DNA from: Chaetorhynchus papuensis
Lineage: Eukaryota > Chordata > Aves > Passeriformes > Rhipiduridae
DNA: 64,000 nucleotides
Assembly: GCA_013396525.1 (NCBI GenBank)
Contig: VWYX01000218.1
Span: 778,773 to 842,772 of the forward strand
Direction of reading: 5' to 3'
Numbering within the stretch: position 1 is the first letter of the stretch; every line of letters starts with the position of its first letter. Shown here piece by piece: positions 51,373 through 63,960 of this stretch. A program made the translations under genes and the position numbers. The notes under the pieces are model-generated. The model saw only the letters and a list, made by a program, of their open reading frames with translations. It was not told the origin of the DNA and did no database searches.

Positions 51373-54300
51373 GGTTGCAGATGACAGCAGATAGTAGCAA
51401 TCAGTGGCATCTCAAATATACAGTGATCATGAAGAAATCTCAAGTCGTTTCAGACAATTTATAAACTGGCTTACATGAAAAGCGAGGAAACAGGTCAGAT
51501 GTTTCACAGATTTTCCATCACATGCCAGCAGCTCACTTGTATGTGCAGGAAGAAACAATAATGCACTGAAAAAAATTTAGCCTTGAGAGTATCTGTCTAT
51601 TTGTTGCCATACTATTCTCTCTACAGTGATTCTACAATTTGTTTACTTTTCATAGAACACTAAGATTCTCATTTTTAAAGCATAAATTAATGGCTGGTTT
51701 TGTAGGAGTGCTATTTGAAGTGGAGAATAAGCAAGGGATGAGAAAAGACCAGTTAGAAATCAATTTTTTATTGTTGCTATTGATAAATGTTTGGCTGTAA
51801 AAGGAGGCCCTGCACAATGAAAAAAATCTCAGAGATCTGTCAGTCTGTAATGAAAAGGTAATTTCTCAGTTCTTCTTTTAGCCTCAGCTTTATGGTAGAC
51901 CTTGTGCCATCCTATTTCCATGCACAAGACTGCATCAAAACTATTGGTGTGTTTTTCATATCAAAGTGGGAGAATAAATAAATAGTAAATAGTGACATTT
52001 TTTCAGTTAATCAAATGTGAATTTTAAATTTTGCTTATTCTCCACTGAGATTAAGGAATGATGCTTGACAATCTTTTGAGGAATCTCAAAATATATAGCA
52101 ATGGAAATATTCCATAATAAATACATACATGGACCCATTGTTGTCCATTTGCACACACACTTTCCATCATTTCATCATCCTGATAATCTCCCTCTGTCTT
52201 ACTTAAACTATGTTTGCTGCTATAAAAGGTGATATTTTTGTGAGATACAGATAAGGCCTTCAGTTACGGCTTGCATAACACACAAAATCAGTTTTCAAGA
52301 CATCCATATTAAGTCAGAATTCTGGTCCACCCTGGGAGTCAATGGAGCTTGGTCACCTGCTACACAGGTTTTTTTGAGAACTTGACTCTACCTGTGATTA
52401 GGCATGCAGAAAAGCAGCAGGACTACCAGCTAAACTTACCCTCTTGCCTTTTAATTTTTCTTTTGTACCTAAATCTGAATCTAGGGGTTTTTGTACACAT
52501 ACATGCACAAGAGGTAGAAATGAGTTAAACTGTATATTTGAATAGACTCATTTGCTCCACTCACAGTGAAATACCACTGTGGTTATTTTTCAGCTTCCAG
52601 AAAAGTCACATATCTGGTGTCTGCATACTAATTAATATATTTGTCTCCCCTTCCAGTGTTACTAATTGTTCCTTGGGCTTAACCTTAGACAGTGACTTAG
52701 TTAAACGCTATATTGAATTTCACCATTTCCATTTGAACTACCTTTCTGGTAGTTCACTGAAGGGTTTATAGTTATCACGAGTGACCAAAGTACTTGGATG
52801 TGCCTACTTAGGTCAGTGTATAGGCCTATACATGTGGGATGGGGGTGAAATCTTTTAAAATAAAACAGCTGCAGAAGAAATGGTCAAGCCATTGAAGGCA
52901 ATATGATAGCTGCTATTAAATCCCACTTTGAGAAACTTCCTTTAGCTTTGATGATTTTTTTCTTCTCAAAAGTTGCTATCAATTTTTCACTGACCTCAGC
53001 TCAACCTCAAAGACTCAACCTAACTTGTAGTCTGCTCACATTTTTCTTCTGTGGGCACAAAAATAGTAAAGCAGAAATAGTGAATTGTATCGAAACTGAA
53101 AGTGATCAAAAGTTGGGATCGTTTGGGTTTAAAAAATTTCATTAATTTTGTTTTGCTTTTGTAAAACAAGCACCCTGACGAGGCTCACCTCAGGATCCCT
53201 TTTTGTCTGAAGTTCAGGAAGGTAAGAATTAGTAGTTTGGGACTTTCTCTTTAATTGTAACCAAATGCTACCTTATAAGGAATTGAGGATTACCATAAAG
53301 GTGTTCTCAGCTTTTCAGGGGTTGTTGCTGTTCTTGGAATAAAAATAATTAGCATAGTGCCTACTCAGTATAAAATCTGAAAGACTTATAATCATTATTT
53401 ACTTTAACAGCATTTTTATTAGGCATCCTTGTTATCATGAACTCATATATTCCTATTCAGATGGGAATTCTAGCCATAAATGGATTAATGCCACAGAGCA
53501 ACACAAACTCCTCATCTCCTATAGCTGCAATGCCTGCCTGATAGAGGAATCTGGCAGTATGAGTCAGGCACTGAACATCTTTTTCTCAGTGCACATGAAG
53601 CACCTTGCAACGAGGTCGACAGAAGCACCATGCCAAGCAGCAAATTCCTTGTGGCACTTGTGCATAACAGATCTTAAAATTTTGCCCCTCATCAAGACTT
53701 GAGTGTTTGGCCAGTATAGAAACCCCATATTTCAGCCTGAGAAATCTGTGCAGCGTATGTGCACTCCACCACACTTCAGGAAGCAACACGTCCTGTTGCA
53801 CATGCAGCATTTCATTGCTCTGCGTATTCACAGTAAATCTGACTCACAGAGGCTTTTCTGTGCATGTTCCCAGGGACTGGGCAGCACATGGGCAGTAGGT
53901 CCATTAGACAATCCCCAGAAGTGTAAGTCTTACTGTGCAGGCATGTGGTGACTTCATCACATGTGCATAATAAATATGATGCTCTCTTAAAGTGTTGGCC
54001 TGGCTGTGAGGGCTCTTGCAGACTTGTGGTTATCACCAGGCTGTATACAACCTGTTGTAGAGCATCCTGGGCAGAGCATCTGACCTGCGGCGGCTTCCAA
54101 GCAGCTTGAAATTGTAACAAATGTATAAATTTATCAACATCTGCCCAGACAATGTTTCTGGGCTGAAAAAGAGAATGTGTTCAGGAAATCCAACTGTTTG
54201 GTAGTCCTTAGACTACAAAGCCTAAGTTTACAAAGTTGTCCCTGAAGTTCACAGTCTCCTCCCGAACACTTGCACCTCTTTCCTCACCCTGGGATAAGTG

Positions 54301-56845
54301 ACCCTCTACCCCCATCTCCATGGTTCAAACGCCGCCTCAGTTAGTGAAGGAGGCTGTTTATTTCCTAGTCTGGACGACATTTTTGAAAAATATGTGATTT
54401 TATAACGTCAGTGGAAGGATTGGCAACCAATCCATTCAAATAAATACCTACAGCACTTGTTCAGAGTTCCAACTAATTATAAACTAAGAATGATTTCCTG
54501 GCTGATAAATACTGACTTGAGGATTTAGGCACTTGTATTTTGGCTTACCCAAAGTGACACACCTTGCCCAAAATGGCAGAGAACCTCTGGAGCAGAACTG
54601 GAGTGTCTCAAGCTAACAATTTTGTTGTCCATAAGACCTAGTCATTTTCATGCTGTCTCCTGTGTGCATTAAACTTTTCACCAGGAGATTTTTAATGCTA
54701 TTTTTGTTTCTACATATATTAAGGGGTTAGATCTGATGGAGAAAAAGTGGAAGAAAACTTTACATGTTGGGGCTAGTGACCTCACCTTTCTGATGGACTT
54801 TGTAACTGTAAACTGTGGAAAAATCTTGCCCCAGGGAAAAACTCTCACAGGAGTCTCCCCCAAGAAAACTCTACTTCTTCCACAGATTAACTTTCTCATC
54901 CTGACAAAAACTAGCATCTCAGGTGAAGGACTGAACTTGCCTGGCAGGCTGTCTGTGCTGGAGTTACAGTCAGTGGTTATATCTGCAGTGTCCAGAGGTC
55001 ATTGAACATCTTTGTGCCGCTGCCCAGGAAGCCAGCAAAGGCTGTGCATGGTGAGTAGGAGGTACTGGTGGAAAGACCTGCTGGTACTGTTTGATTTCAT
55101 GTGGGAGATAGCAAAGATGTGTGTAGTGGAAGAGGGACCACCTTCCACGAGATCAGGCAGCCACAAGAAATGTTAAATGCTTATATTGGGCACATTTTTT
55201 AATGACTCTGTGACTACTCTGAGCCAACAGCGCAGCTATGGTGGTGGTTGATCCAAGGACTGAGGAGTTACACCACTGGGATTAGGAAGGGGACCCACAG
55301 AAGGAGTAGCAGTGGTGCTTTTTTATTTCATCACTAATGCCAGTTTCGGGGCATCATCAAAAAACAGAAGACAGACTGTGGATGTGTAGTTCTCAGGCTG
55401 GGAATGGTCTTTGGTGTCCACAGTGGCAATCTTATTAGAGCAACCACAGAACTGATAGAATTTACAGCAAGGGCCAGCCAGACTTCAATAGGAAATGCTG
55501 CAAAGTAGCTGCCACGGAGCTGGAACACAATACATTGAGCTGGATACAGAGACCAAGGGTCTCAGTGCCCCGTGGCAGGCACTGATGTGAGCAGGCTTTC
55601 CCAAGCCACTCCTGCTGGGCACATCCCAGGCAGGAGCAGCTTAAGCCTTACTTCCAGCTCTTCAGTCACTTCCCCTACTTCTTCCAGTCTTAACACATAT
55701 CCTCTTCCCATGTTTCACATATTATCTAATTTTTTCCAGTCCTTTCCCTGTAGTACTTTTACCTCTTTCTCCAGTCTTATGTCTTTGTTCTTTTCTCTCT
55801 TTATTCTTATTTTCTGTTCCTTTTTTTGACTCAATTTCTATCTCCAGCTCTCTTTTCAAAGTCTGTAATCTCACGACCATTCAATAAATCTATTCTCTTC
55901 TGCTCCTTTAATTATAAACTTGGCTTTCACCAAAATTCTTAATTTCTCTCTATTGCATCCTCAGGTCACACTTTTTAAATTCTAAATTGTCACACTCTAC
56001 CCACTTCCAAACATCACCTTCTTCTGAACTGTCATGGTATCTGTTCGCCTGATGATGCCTCACTCACAACCTGCTCCGCTACTCCATCCCCCCAGTTTTT
56101 AAAGTAAAGGAAACAGCACACTATGATAAATTTCCACACAAAACTTCAAAGTTGCTACCAAATCCTCTGTAGTTTTCTTCTCAACCTTCCCCATCAGGAA
56201 AAATTTATCTGTTGCCTACATTTTCTAACCTGCTGTTGGGTAAGTACTCTTATTGCTTAAGAAGTCTAAGACAAATGCAGTTTTGTCCTGGAATTCATCA
56301 GGAATCCTATCCATTTTCTATCTAGAAATGAAGCATTTTGATCATCACAGGTATTTTCTGCTAGAAATGTTCTGGAATAATCATTCTGTTGCAACATTAA
56401 CTGTAGATGTAGAACGGGGAAATACCGATATTATTCTGACAAGATAATATAAACTTGGGAAAGCAAAACTTCGAAGTATAAATGTGCTTGCAAGAAATTA
56501 TCTATGAACATATTCCAAGTCTGCAGCTTTTCAATAGCATATCTTTCCGTGGAGGATAAGAAAAACACCTGTTCATACACCTGGTGTTTTGGAGTCCCTC
56601 CTCAGAGAAGCCATGTAAAGCGTTGCTTCTTACACTGCAGTGTATTTACTGGTAACAAAATGACATGAATCCATGGAAACATGACTGCAAGAAACCAAGT
56701 AGCTGGCTCCTCATCCTGATAGATTCTTGAGTGCAATCTTTACTTTCTAAATAAACATTCAGTAGATCAGATGTATTTGATGGTCTCCCACAAAACCCTT
56801 TAGGAACACACTTTATCAAGTCTTGTGGATGAAAAATGTTTGTCT
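51373..56845. other. Unique noncoding DNA
   Basis: No supported gene. The region at about 55560-55960 is pyrimidine-rich on the + strand, which explains the Ser/Phe/Leu-rich open frame at 55572-55829. Confidence 0.5.
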
Positions 56846-56850
56846 ACCTA
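56846..56850. repeat. Probable target-site duplication, left copy (ACCTA)
   Basis: This matches GCCTA at 57432-57436 in four of five bases, the difference being a transition. Confidence 0.5.
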
Positions 56851-57431
56851 TGTATTAGTTTGAAAATAAACCAGTGGGAGGCACCAAGTCAGAATAACAA
56901 TTTAATAGGGAAAATAAAAAAAAAAACAAAACCAGAAACACTGGGTTGAACTGACAGAATCAGGATACAACTTGACACCCTGTTAGTCAGGGTGGTGGTA
57001 GCAGTCCGATAAGACGGTGGCTGCAGTCCTCCTGCAGTGGTGGATGTGGTTCTGTTGAGGCAATGATCCTGTAGAGAAAGGTCTGCTCTTCCTCAGAAGG
57101 TCCAGTAGTGGCTGTGTAGCTCCTGCCCTCTGGAAATCCAGTGGAAAGGGTGTCTGGGGTGTTCAGGATCCCAGGTTATATCCAGGCTGGAATGCTTGAT
57201 TCCTCCTTCTGGGTGGAGCATCTCACAGTGGGATAATGAGCCATGAGGCAAGGTGTGAATGGGCTCGTTAACAGAAGACAGTCCTGAGGGAGTTATCTCT
57301 GAGCCATGGGCAGGGCATTGATGGGCCATTAATCAGGGAGATAGTCCGGAGGGAGGAGGCAGGGAAACACTGCCCCACCTGGGCTCAGCAACTCATGAGG
57401 ATGGTAATTGAATACCCTGCAACCCAGGACA
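56851..57431 (-). mobile_element. Solo LTR, ERVL (class III)-like, copy 2
   Basis: This 581-bp block is the reverse complement of the LTR at 33575-34163. Read on the - strand it starts TGTCCTGGGTTGCAG at 57431 and ends CAAACTAATACA at 56851, with the canonical TG...CA termini intact. The polyadenylation signal ATTAAA lies at 56901-56906 (TTTAAT on +). Flanking ACCTA/GCCTA pairs support a 5-bp duplication. No internal retroviral region adjoins it, so it is a solo LTR. Its internal open frame is shorter than in copy 1 because of a one-base length difference near 57140-57150. Confidence 0.82.
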
Positions 57432-57436
57432 GCCTA
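57432..57436. repeat. Probable target-site duplication, right copy (GCCTA)
   Basis: This is the partner of 56846-56850, with one transition between the copies. Confidence 0.5.
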
Positions 57437-57642
57437 TATCATGTTTAACCACAAAACCTTATCCTTTCTCTGCTGCTTCTCTCTGATATCAAATAATTAC
57501 CTTGGACTGCCATACATCTTCTCTAAAACTAGAAATAAGGAGACAAATCACTCATCCTTCCTAGACTTCTTGCAATCTGACAAGAAATTCTTAGATGTGT
57601 AAGGAATCCTTGATCTTTGTACACTATCAGTTTGGGTTTGAT
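57437..57642. other. Unique flank between LTR copy 2 and G/T-rich tract
   Basis: Ordinary AT-rich sequence with no retroviral coding sequence, which supports the solo-LTR reading of copy 2. Confidence 0.5.
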
Positions 57643-57712
57643 GGTTGGTTTGTTTTTCGGGGGGTTTTTGGGGTGTTTTTTGGTGGGTTTTTTTTTTTTG
57701 TGTGTGTGTGTG
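57643..57712 (+). repeat. G/T-rich low-complexity tract ending in (GT)n
   Basis: On + the tract has G6 at 57659-57664, G4 at 57670-57673 and GGTGGG at 57682-57687. A T12 run and a GT dinucleotide run to about 57712 follow. It is strand-asymmetric (G and T only over most of its length). The spaced G runs could support a G-quadruplex, though with long T-rich loops. Confidence 0.85.
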
Positions 57713-60700
57713 AGAGAACACTCCAGCAGAGTGTAATTTCTGCACTTGTCCCATATCAAAGCCTGGTCAAGAATCAAAATGCACATTTCTTTTTGAAAAG
57801 AGTGATGTCAGTTTTGTGCGTTCAGGCTGCTTGTTAGACATACAAGGACTAGACTTGACCGGATAGAAGATATAGCTGCTTTCAGGGGAATGAGAAAGTG
57901 ATGTTTATTTATGCTCCTTAAAAGAGGAGAAATGAGCAATGTAAGTAGGCATGAATGATACTTTTCTGTCTTAACTATACAGAGGGTAAAGTGTAAAATA
58001 TATGGAATGCGAAACTGTAATTGGATGAGGATTTCATAGTGGCCATAAGGATGTTTTTTATCTAGATATGCATGTAAGGAATAACTGCAGAAATTGCTGA
58101 CAGTATGAGGTTTAAGTAAATGCTAAACAGCCAAGAGGGTAGATGCCTATTTGCAGACCAAAAATAAGTCATGAGTTACAAATAACATTTCGCTGCCTGT
58201 AAATATCTATCTTCTCTTTCTTTTCCATGCAACACCAGACAGACTGTCCTTAGGGAACAACAAGACTGTGAAATTTGAGGAAGAGTGGGGAGAGGCTACT
58301 ATTGGGTTGGGATGCGCACCCAGGTCTTCTGCTGTTTGCCAGATGAATTTCTCAGGGCAGGTCCTTCAGCAGAGAGGAAGACTGGAATCATTGGCACAGA
58401 CTTTGTTTCCTGCTCAAGAAGCCTGTGCACATGCTGTTACAGTGAATCCACCAAACAGACTTGAAATAAGTTGGTGAGGACTTGGGCTAGCAACACAGAA
58501 CTGAAAGGCTCCATTGTCTATTCATGGTCTCATAAACTATTAACTCCCACTTGAATTGTTCCATTAGATTCCCACTGTAAAATCTTCAGCTTTCTTTTGG
58601 TCTTTCCCCTCCACTTTATCCGATTGCTTGTGCAGGATAACATTTTAGACATGTAGTATTTTAAGCTGAAAGGTCTCTTCCACTGGAAATTTTAATAGAC
58701 TGTACTGCAGGAAAATATCTCTCACGCATGTGTTGCGTGCTACAGGGAGTGCAGTGTTTGTCTGAGTCCAAATTATTACTAAAGATTTGTATGGAGACTA
58801 AGTAACAGAAAAAATATTTAGGAAAATATTTCTTAGTTCTTATAACATTGATTCTTTGGTAGGCAACTTCCTTAGTTTATGAAGTAATTTAGAAAGTGCT
58901 GTGTTGTAAATTACAAAGTACAGTACATAACACTCAGGGTAAGGGCAGTTTTGTTATTACGACTGCCCAAGATCTGATAAACTATTATATCTGACTTTAT
59001 AAACACTTTATTAAATATCACACTATCACAAACCCAAGAATGTTGTATGAAAGCAACTTGAGCAGTTCGACATCCACTTTTTGTCATAAAAAAAAGAAAT
59101 ATTCTCTTGATTAGTTTCTATGAAGCATAATATCTGTAAAATAAACAAGATAATCCTTGTGTAAACAGCACAGGGTACACAGAGCACAAAAATGGATGAA
59201 GGCACAAAGAACATTCTTGGCTCTAAAGCCTGAAAGCAAATTTCCACTGCATTTAATCTAGTTTAATAGTAGTTTTAATTGCAGTAATTTTAAGTCACTG
59301 AAAAAACTTTTCTAACTTTTTTTTAAATTGTATCTATATTTTTTTAAGTGACTCTGTGCTCCTAGGTAGCATCTTCATGACTGCAATGAATCTGTGTGTT
59401 CATGTGTTATTTCAGACCTATCTCCAGATTTCAAAAGTGGAGTTTTGCCTGGCAACTCTTGTTCTGTTCTTCATATATCAAGGAAGAAAACGTGGATCAC
59501 CTGTCCTCAGAGCAAGTATCTAAGCTATGGTCCACTGGCAACACTTCTTACTCCAGACAAGAAAAGCAACCAGTGTTCATAGGCACAAATATAAGAAATA
59601 CATTTGTCTCATAAGCTGTTCCCGTTCTATAAACATTTCCTTCAAGCCAGATCTAGTGTACAGATTTTACTTTCTTTTTCTCATTATTTTAATCTACAGT
59701 TTTGAAGGCACAAATTGTTTAGGTTTCTGCAGTGACTGATATCTGAAGTAGTCCATGCAAATGTTACTTAGGGGAACTCCATGTGGCCGGATGGAATGAA
59801 GACACCTGCCTCCACAAAGACAATGATCCATGAGAACCCCAAGGCAGCAGCATCAGACATTTTTCAAAAGCTGTATGGTTTGCACATATTGCTAATCCTG
59901 CCATATCCCAACGTGTGTTTTGAGCTAAAACACTGGTTAAGATGTAAATACTGAAAGGAAATGAAAAAAGGGGTTTTTTTCAGATTCCTATATATATGTA
60001 TACATGTATGTGTTTGTGTGTTTATCAGTTTGTATAGGATATAAACAATATTAAAATTTAAAGCCCTGGTTTCTTATAAATAAGTTCATAGCGTCCACCC
60101 TGCAAATATCAGATTTCCTCTTGACAGCAACCATGGGAAGGTGTAGTGACAATCAGGATTTTAAATGGCCTGGTTGTCTTCCAGACCACTGGAAGAGAAC
60201 CTGTCCCTATACTCTCTTACGTACTATCCAAAGGAAGAATCAATTTTTCACAATGCAGAAAAGTATTTGAATTATTTTTAGAAGATAGATAGGCATTGAG
60301 GTATTTGGGGGTTTTTACTTAGTTTACACTAACAGTGTTTTGTCTAAGTCTCCACTTACACATAATTTCTCATACACCCAGATTTACCCAGTGGCAGATT
60401 CCTGAGGGATCTGGGTAAGAAAAGGACGTTAACTGCTGTTGTTCTGGGTAGCACCATGCACACTCCTCTGTCACATAAGGCTTTCTTAGTCATACACCAC
60501 CTTTGTGTAGTTTGGGGAAATGTCCTCCCCTGGATTATCATCCATTTTTCTTTATTCCCATGTCATCAGAATTGACTTGCCATTTGCAACCCCTCATTTG
60601 GTGGCTTTTCTCTACTTAGGGTCAGCCTGACTGGCAAAAGAGACAAAATATCTCATGGAAATATCACAATTTTCGGTGCAACTCCACCTTTGATGTTGGT

Positions 60701-60840
60701 TGCACTTATGTTATTAGCACAGAGATCAGTGTGTTGTGTGGTAGTCAATACACATCATTAATACGTTCTTGAACAAGAATGCCCAGTTTAGCTTCAGTGT
60801 AAGAGAAGCTGACACAAGTATTGAAGATATTCCCAGTGAT
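57713..60840. other. Unique noncoding DNA
   Basis: No gene or mobile element is recognised. Short overlapping frames at 59394-59739 are compositionally ordinary. Confidence 0.5.
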
Positions 60841-61330
60841 TTTTAAGGGGCGTGCAAAAGGGAGGAGGTTTCTCTCACGTGGCTTTGCAGAGGAATTTCT
60901 AACCCACGGTGCCTTTAATCAGGATTAGGCGATAGCATCTGAAACACAGGCAGCTGGGGCTCCATTCGCCGCTCTCCTCAGCTGCAAAACTGTGTCGGTG
61001 AACTGATAACAGACAAGCACTTAAAAGCCTATAGCAGGCACAAACTCCTCTCTTCAGGAGTTGTCTTGGCGAGATGGGGGTGAACCCTGCCCAGTATGCA
61101 GGGCAATAGGACTCCCATTACCTACAGAGGTATTAGAAAAGTGTTCCCAGATGAAAGCCTTTATCCAATTTCAATTGTCCAGTGAACAACAACAACATTA
61201 AGAGCAACATTGTTCCATTTGCTACTGTGTCAAACAATACGACGACTGTTTAGCATTACATTTTGTTTCCCTGAGTAGCTGAAGTTACTGTGGGAGAAGT
61301 ATTTACATGCAGAAAATCTGCATTCCTCAA
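60841..61330. promoter_or_regulatory. Candidate conserved noncoding element
   Basis: This stretch has high sequence complexity, more CpG than its surroundings and a cluster of transcription-factor-like cores. Examples are a homeodomain-like TAATCAGGATTAG (about 60918-60930), E-box-like CAGCTG, and several SOX-like cores: CAATTGTCC near 61170, ATTGTT at 61209-61214 and AACAAT at about 61233-61238. No open frame or repeat explains it. This is pattern inference only; conservation cannot be measured from one sequence. Confidence 0.25.
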
Positions 61331-62276
61331 AGCAGATGTTTTTAATTTTAATAACATCAGGCTATAGAAATGAATATCTGAAATATTCTGATCACCCAGT
61401 GCATGATGCTGTTTAGGAGTAACGCTCCATCATGGTGGGTTTGCAGAAAACATCAGGAGCAACCAGGAGAAGTAAACTGCTACCAAGAACAATTCTGCAT
61501 TTTTTTTTCTCTGGAAGCCACTTAAAATGCCTTCCTGCGCAGAAGAATGTCATTTTCTGCACTGTAGATATGCCATATTATGGACCCATAGACCCATACT
61601 TGGAAAATTGCACATGTAAAGTTTTTTGTAGTGTGTGCCTATACTTTTCCACACATGCAGCCCAGATGTGTGCATGCACATATCACACAAAATGGGCATG
61701 TACTGTTTTTACAAGCCAGGACATATCTTTATGAATAGCACACAAATGGAGCGAGGAGAAGCCCTTTGTGGGCTCCAGGTTATGCAGGGCAGAGTCCCTG
61801 GACTCCAGGTAAAAAAAAAGGTGTGTGCATATGCAGTACTCACTTTTCCCACTACTCTGTCTGCATTGCAGGCTGCAGGCTAGTGTAGACGTCCTTGGAA
61901 TGACTGCAAAAAAAGTGCTTGCAGTCCTTTAGCGCAACAGAATGGAGCTCAGTCCAGGCTACTTTGCTCAGTGAAAAGCAGTAAAACCAGCCTGCACTGT
62001 GGTCTGCCTCCCTAGGCAAGACTGGTAATGGTAGACAAGCTAGCTTGACTATGTACAATTTTTTTCCACCAACAGTAGGCACATGCAAAACTCCAATTCA
62101 TACAAATAGGTGCCACTCTGATGAAAAGTTGGCTTAAGCAGAACAACTTGTACTGATGAGGTTTGTATTTGTGAGTTTTTGTGGTCTTTCTTTTGCCCAT
62201 GGATGTCTTTTGTAGATGTTGTTCCACACATGATTTGGATTGAGGTGTCTGAACTGATTGTCCTACAACCTTTCTT
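61331..62276. other. Noncoding DNA 5' of an AATAAA plus poly(A) tract
   Basis: I see no recognisable coding sequence. If the A26 tract marks a retrocopy, its body would lie here on +, but no known gene is recognisable. Confidence 0.4.
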
Positions 62277-62312
62277 AATAAAATCAGGGCTCTGTATCCA
62301 CTTGCCTGTTCT

Positions 62313-62317
<5 letters not shown>

Positions 62318-62343
<26 letters not shown>
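62318..62343 (+). repeat. A26 homopolymer with upstream AATAAA
   Basis: Twenty-six consecutive A residues lie 35 nt after an AATAAA hexamer at 62277-62282. That spacing is slightly longer than the usual 10-30 nt between the signal and the cleavage site. The arrangement resembles the 3' end of a retroposed transcript, but no convincing target-site duplication was found. A simple A tract is the default reading. Confidence 0.9.
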
Positions 62344-63529
62344 GAAAACACACACAGGAAAAAAAGCAGCGTGACTTTCACTTAGCTGTATGTGAGAAAA
62401 AAGTTCAACTAAAAAGACTTCTTTTAAAAGAATATGTTTAACTGCATATGCTGCATCCGCATTCTGCTCTCATGGCTGCTAGGCTTCAAGTGAGCAGTCT
62501 GTTAAAGTGCCATGCTGTGTGCATGTGTGCGTGCTGAGATAGGAAAAGCTCAGCATTGTGCGATACGGGAAGCAAGTGTTTCAAAATCTACGCTTCCAAA
62601 TCACTGCAGCCCAGCAGTAGACCATTGGACCTACTAGCTATTCCTTGATCTCTGGGGGACCTAAACCTGGATCTAGGTGCTCAGGGTAAGCAATATCAGG
62701 ACTTGATCATAAGAAAGGACAAAAACAAGGCATGGAGACAGAGAAAAAAATATGCTTAGCACCTTAGATCCAAATATACTTGCATTGTACAAAACAGTTT
62801 GAGGATGTAGGAATGGGGTTTTTTTACAGTGGAACATGACTCTGAACAAAACATCCGGGGTTTAAATCCTCAAAGGGATTTATATGCAGAACCTGCACTT
62901 ACTTCAAGGAGCATTAGACCCTTTGCCACTTGGAAATCCTCCCCCTGAAGTACCTATCTTTATTTTAGCATGAAAATCATTCCTAAAAAAAAAGTCCCTT
63001 CAAAACTAAAGCTGTAATTTAGCTCTATGGATGCATAAATTATCTCAAATCTTAATAGTGTTGGGGTAACTAGAAAGAAAACACCCTAATGTGCTCATTC
63101 TGAGATGGAAGGTGGAGCGTTACTTCTGACTAAAAGTTTTGTGTATCAGTAAACTATGAAAGGGTAATGCCAGTGGCACCATAATCAAAGCATATCTGTG
63201 CAGTGGTCGGATGTAAACTCCTGAGCCAGCATTGCTCCCATGAAAATCTCAGAGAATTTTGTCACTGGACTGAGGGGCACAGGGATGGATTTCTGTGTTC
63301 CAGGGGGTGCTGGGAGGGGGAATAGGGGTTATTCTTTTCTATGTAGGTATCTTTAGATGTACCTGCAAAATAGTTGAGTCATAAAACGGTTGAATCTTTG
63401 TGTTTTGCTGCTAAAGAGAATCCATAAAAAGAGATTTATTGTCATATTTCCCTTTTGTGCTGTACTGTTCCCCTCCATCATAAAATATTCTCGTAGGTTT
63501 ATAGCAAAGCAAATATAGCAGCTTAGTTC
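62344..63529. other. Unique noncoding DNA
   Basis: Nothing recognisable; AT-rich with few CpGs until the right end. Confidence 0.5.
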
Positions 63530-63960
63530 ATAAACGCCGAATTCTTTTCTGTTACACTCCGGCTTTCAGACATAATCGAATTAGCTCCGATCTGTGTTGA
63601 TGCCGCTGCCCCGAGCCGCAGGAACGAGGCTTATCGGGACCTGATGTGTGCAGAGGGGTCGTTGTGCAGTGACCGAGGCGGACCCGCACCAGCCCGTCCA
63701 AGCAGTTTTAACTTTTATTCTTCCTGTCGAAGATTTAAAGCGGCTCTGTACAACAGTCAAACAAGAATAATCAGCTGTGGAAAATACAACAAATCATTGG
63801 AGCAGTTTAACAGAGAGAGAGGGAGCGAAGCCCGCGGTTCAGACCAAGCGCTCGCACTGCCCTGCGTGGGGACAGGCGGGCCGCCCGCCGGGTCTCTGAC
63901 CCCGTCATGAGGGGGCAAGGCGGCGCTTGGGGAAAACCCCTTCTGCTGGAAAACTCGTGG
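63530..63960. promoter_or_regulatory. CpG-island-like segment, candidate promoter or first exon
   Basis: CpG density rises sharply. About two dozen CpGs can be counted by eye in roughly 340 bp (63600-63940), whereas most of the preceding 60 kb is CpG-poor. GC-rich runs include GCGGGCCGCCCGCCGGG near 63877-63893. No LTR ends or repeat structure explain it, unlike the other CpG-rich block at 6.9-7.5 kb. In vertebrates such islands usually mark promoters or first exons. The strand and the gene cannot be determined because the window ends here. An 88-codon frame on + (63644-63910) and a 77-codon frame on - (63757-63990) are open, but neither resembles a known protein. GC-rich DNA leaves frames open by chance. 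Confidence 0.55.

Noticed and set aside
55572..55829. Ser/Phe/Leu-rich 85-codon frame on +
   Set aside because: It is explained by the pyrimidine-rich + strand of the region, which yields TCT/CTT/TTC codons.
33575..57431. A full-length provirus bounded by the two ERVL-like LTRs
   Set aside because: The LTRs are in opposite orientation, have different flanking duplications, and the DNA between them has no gag, pol or env sequence and contains CR1 fragments in unique DNA.
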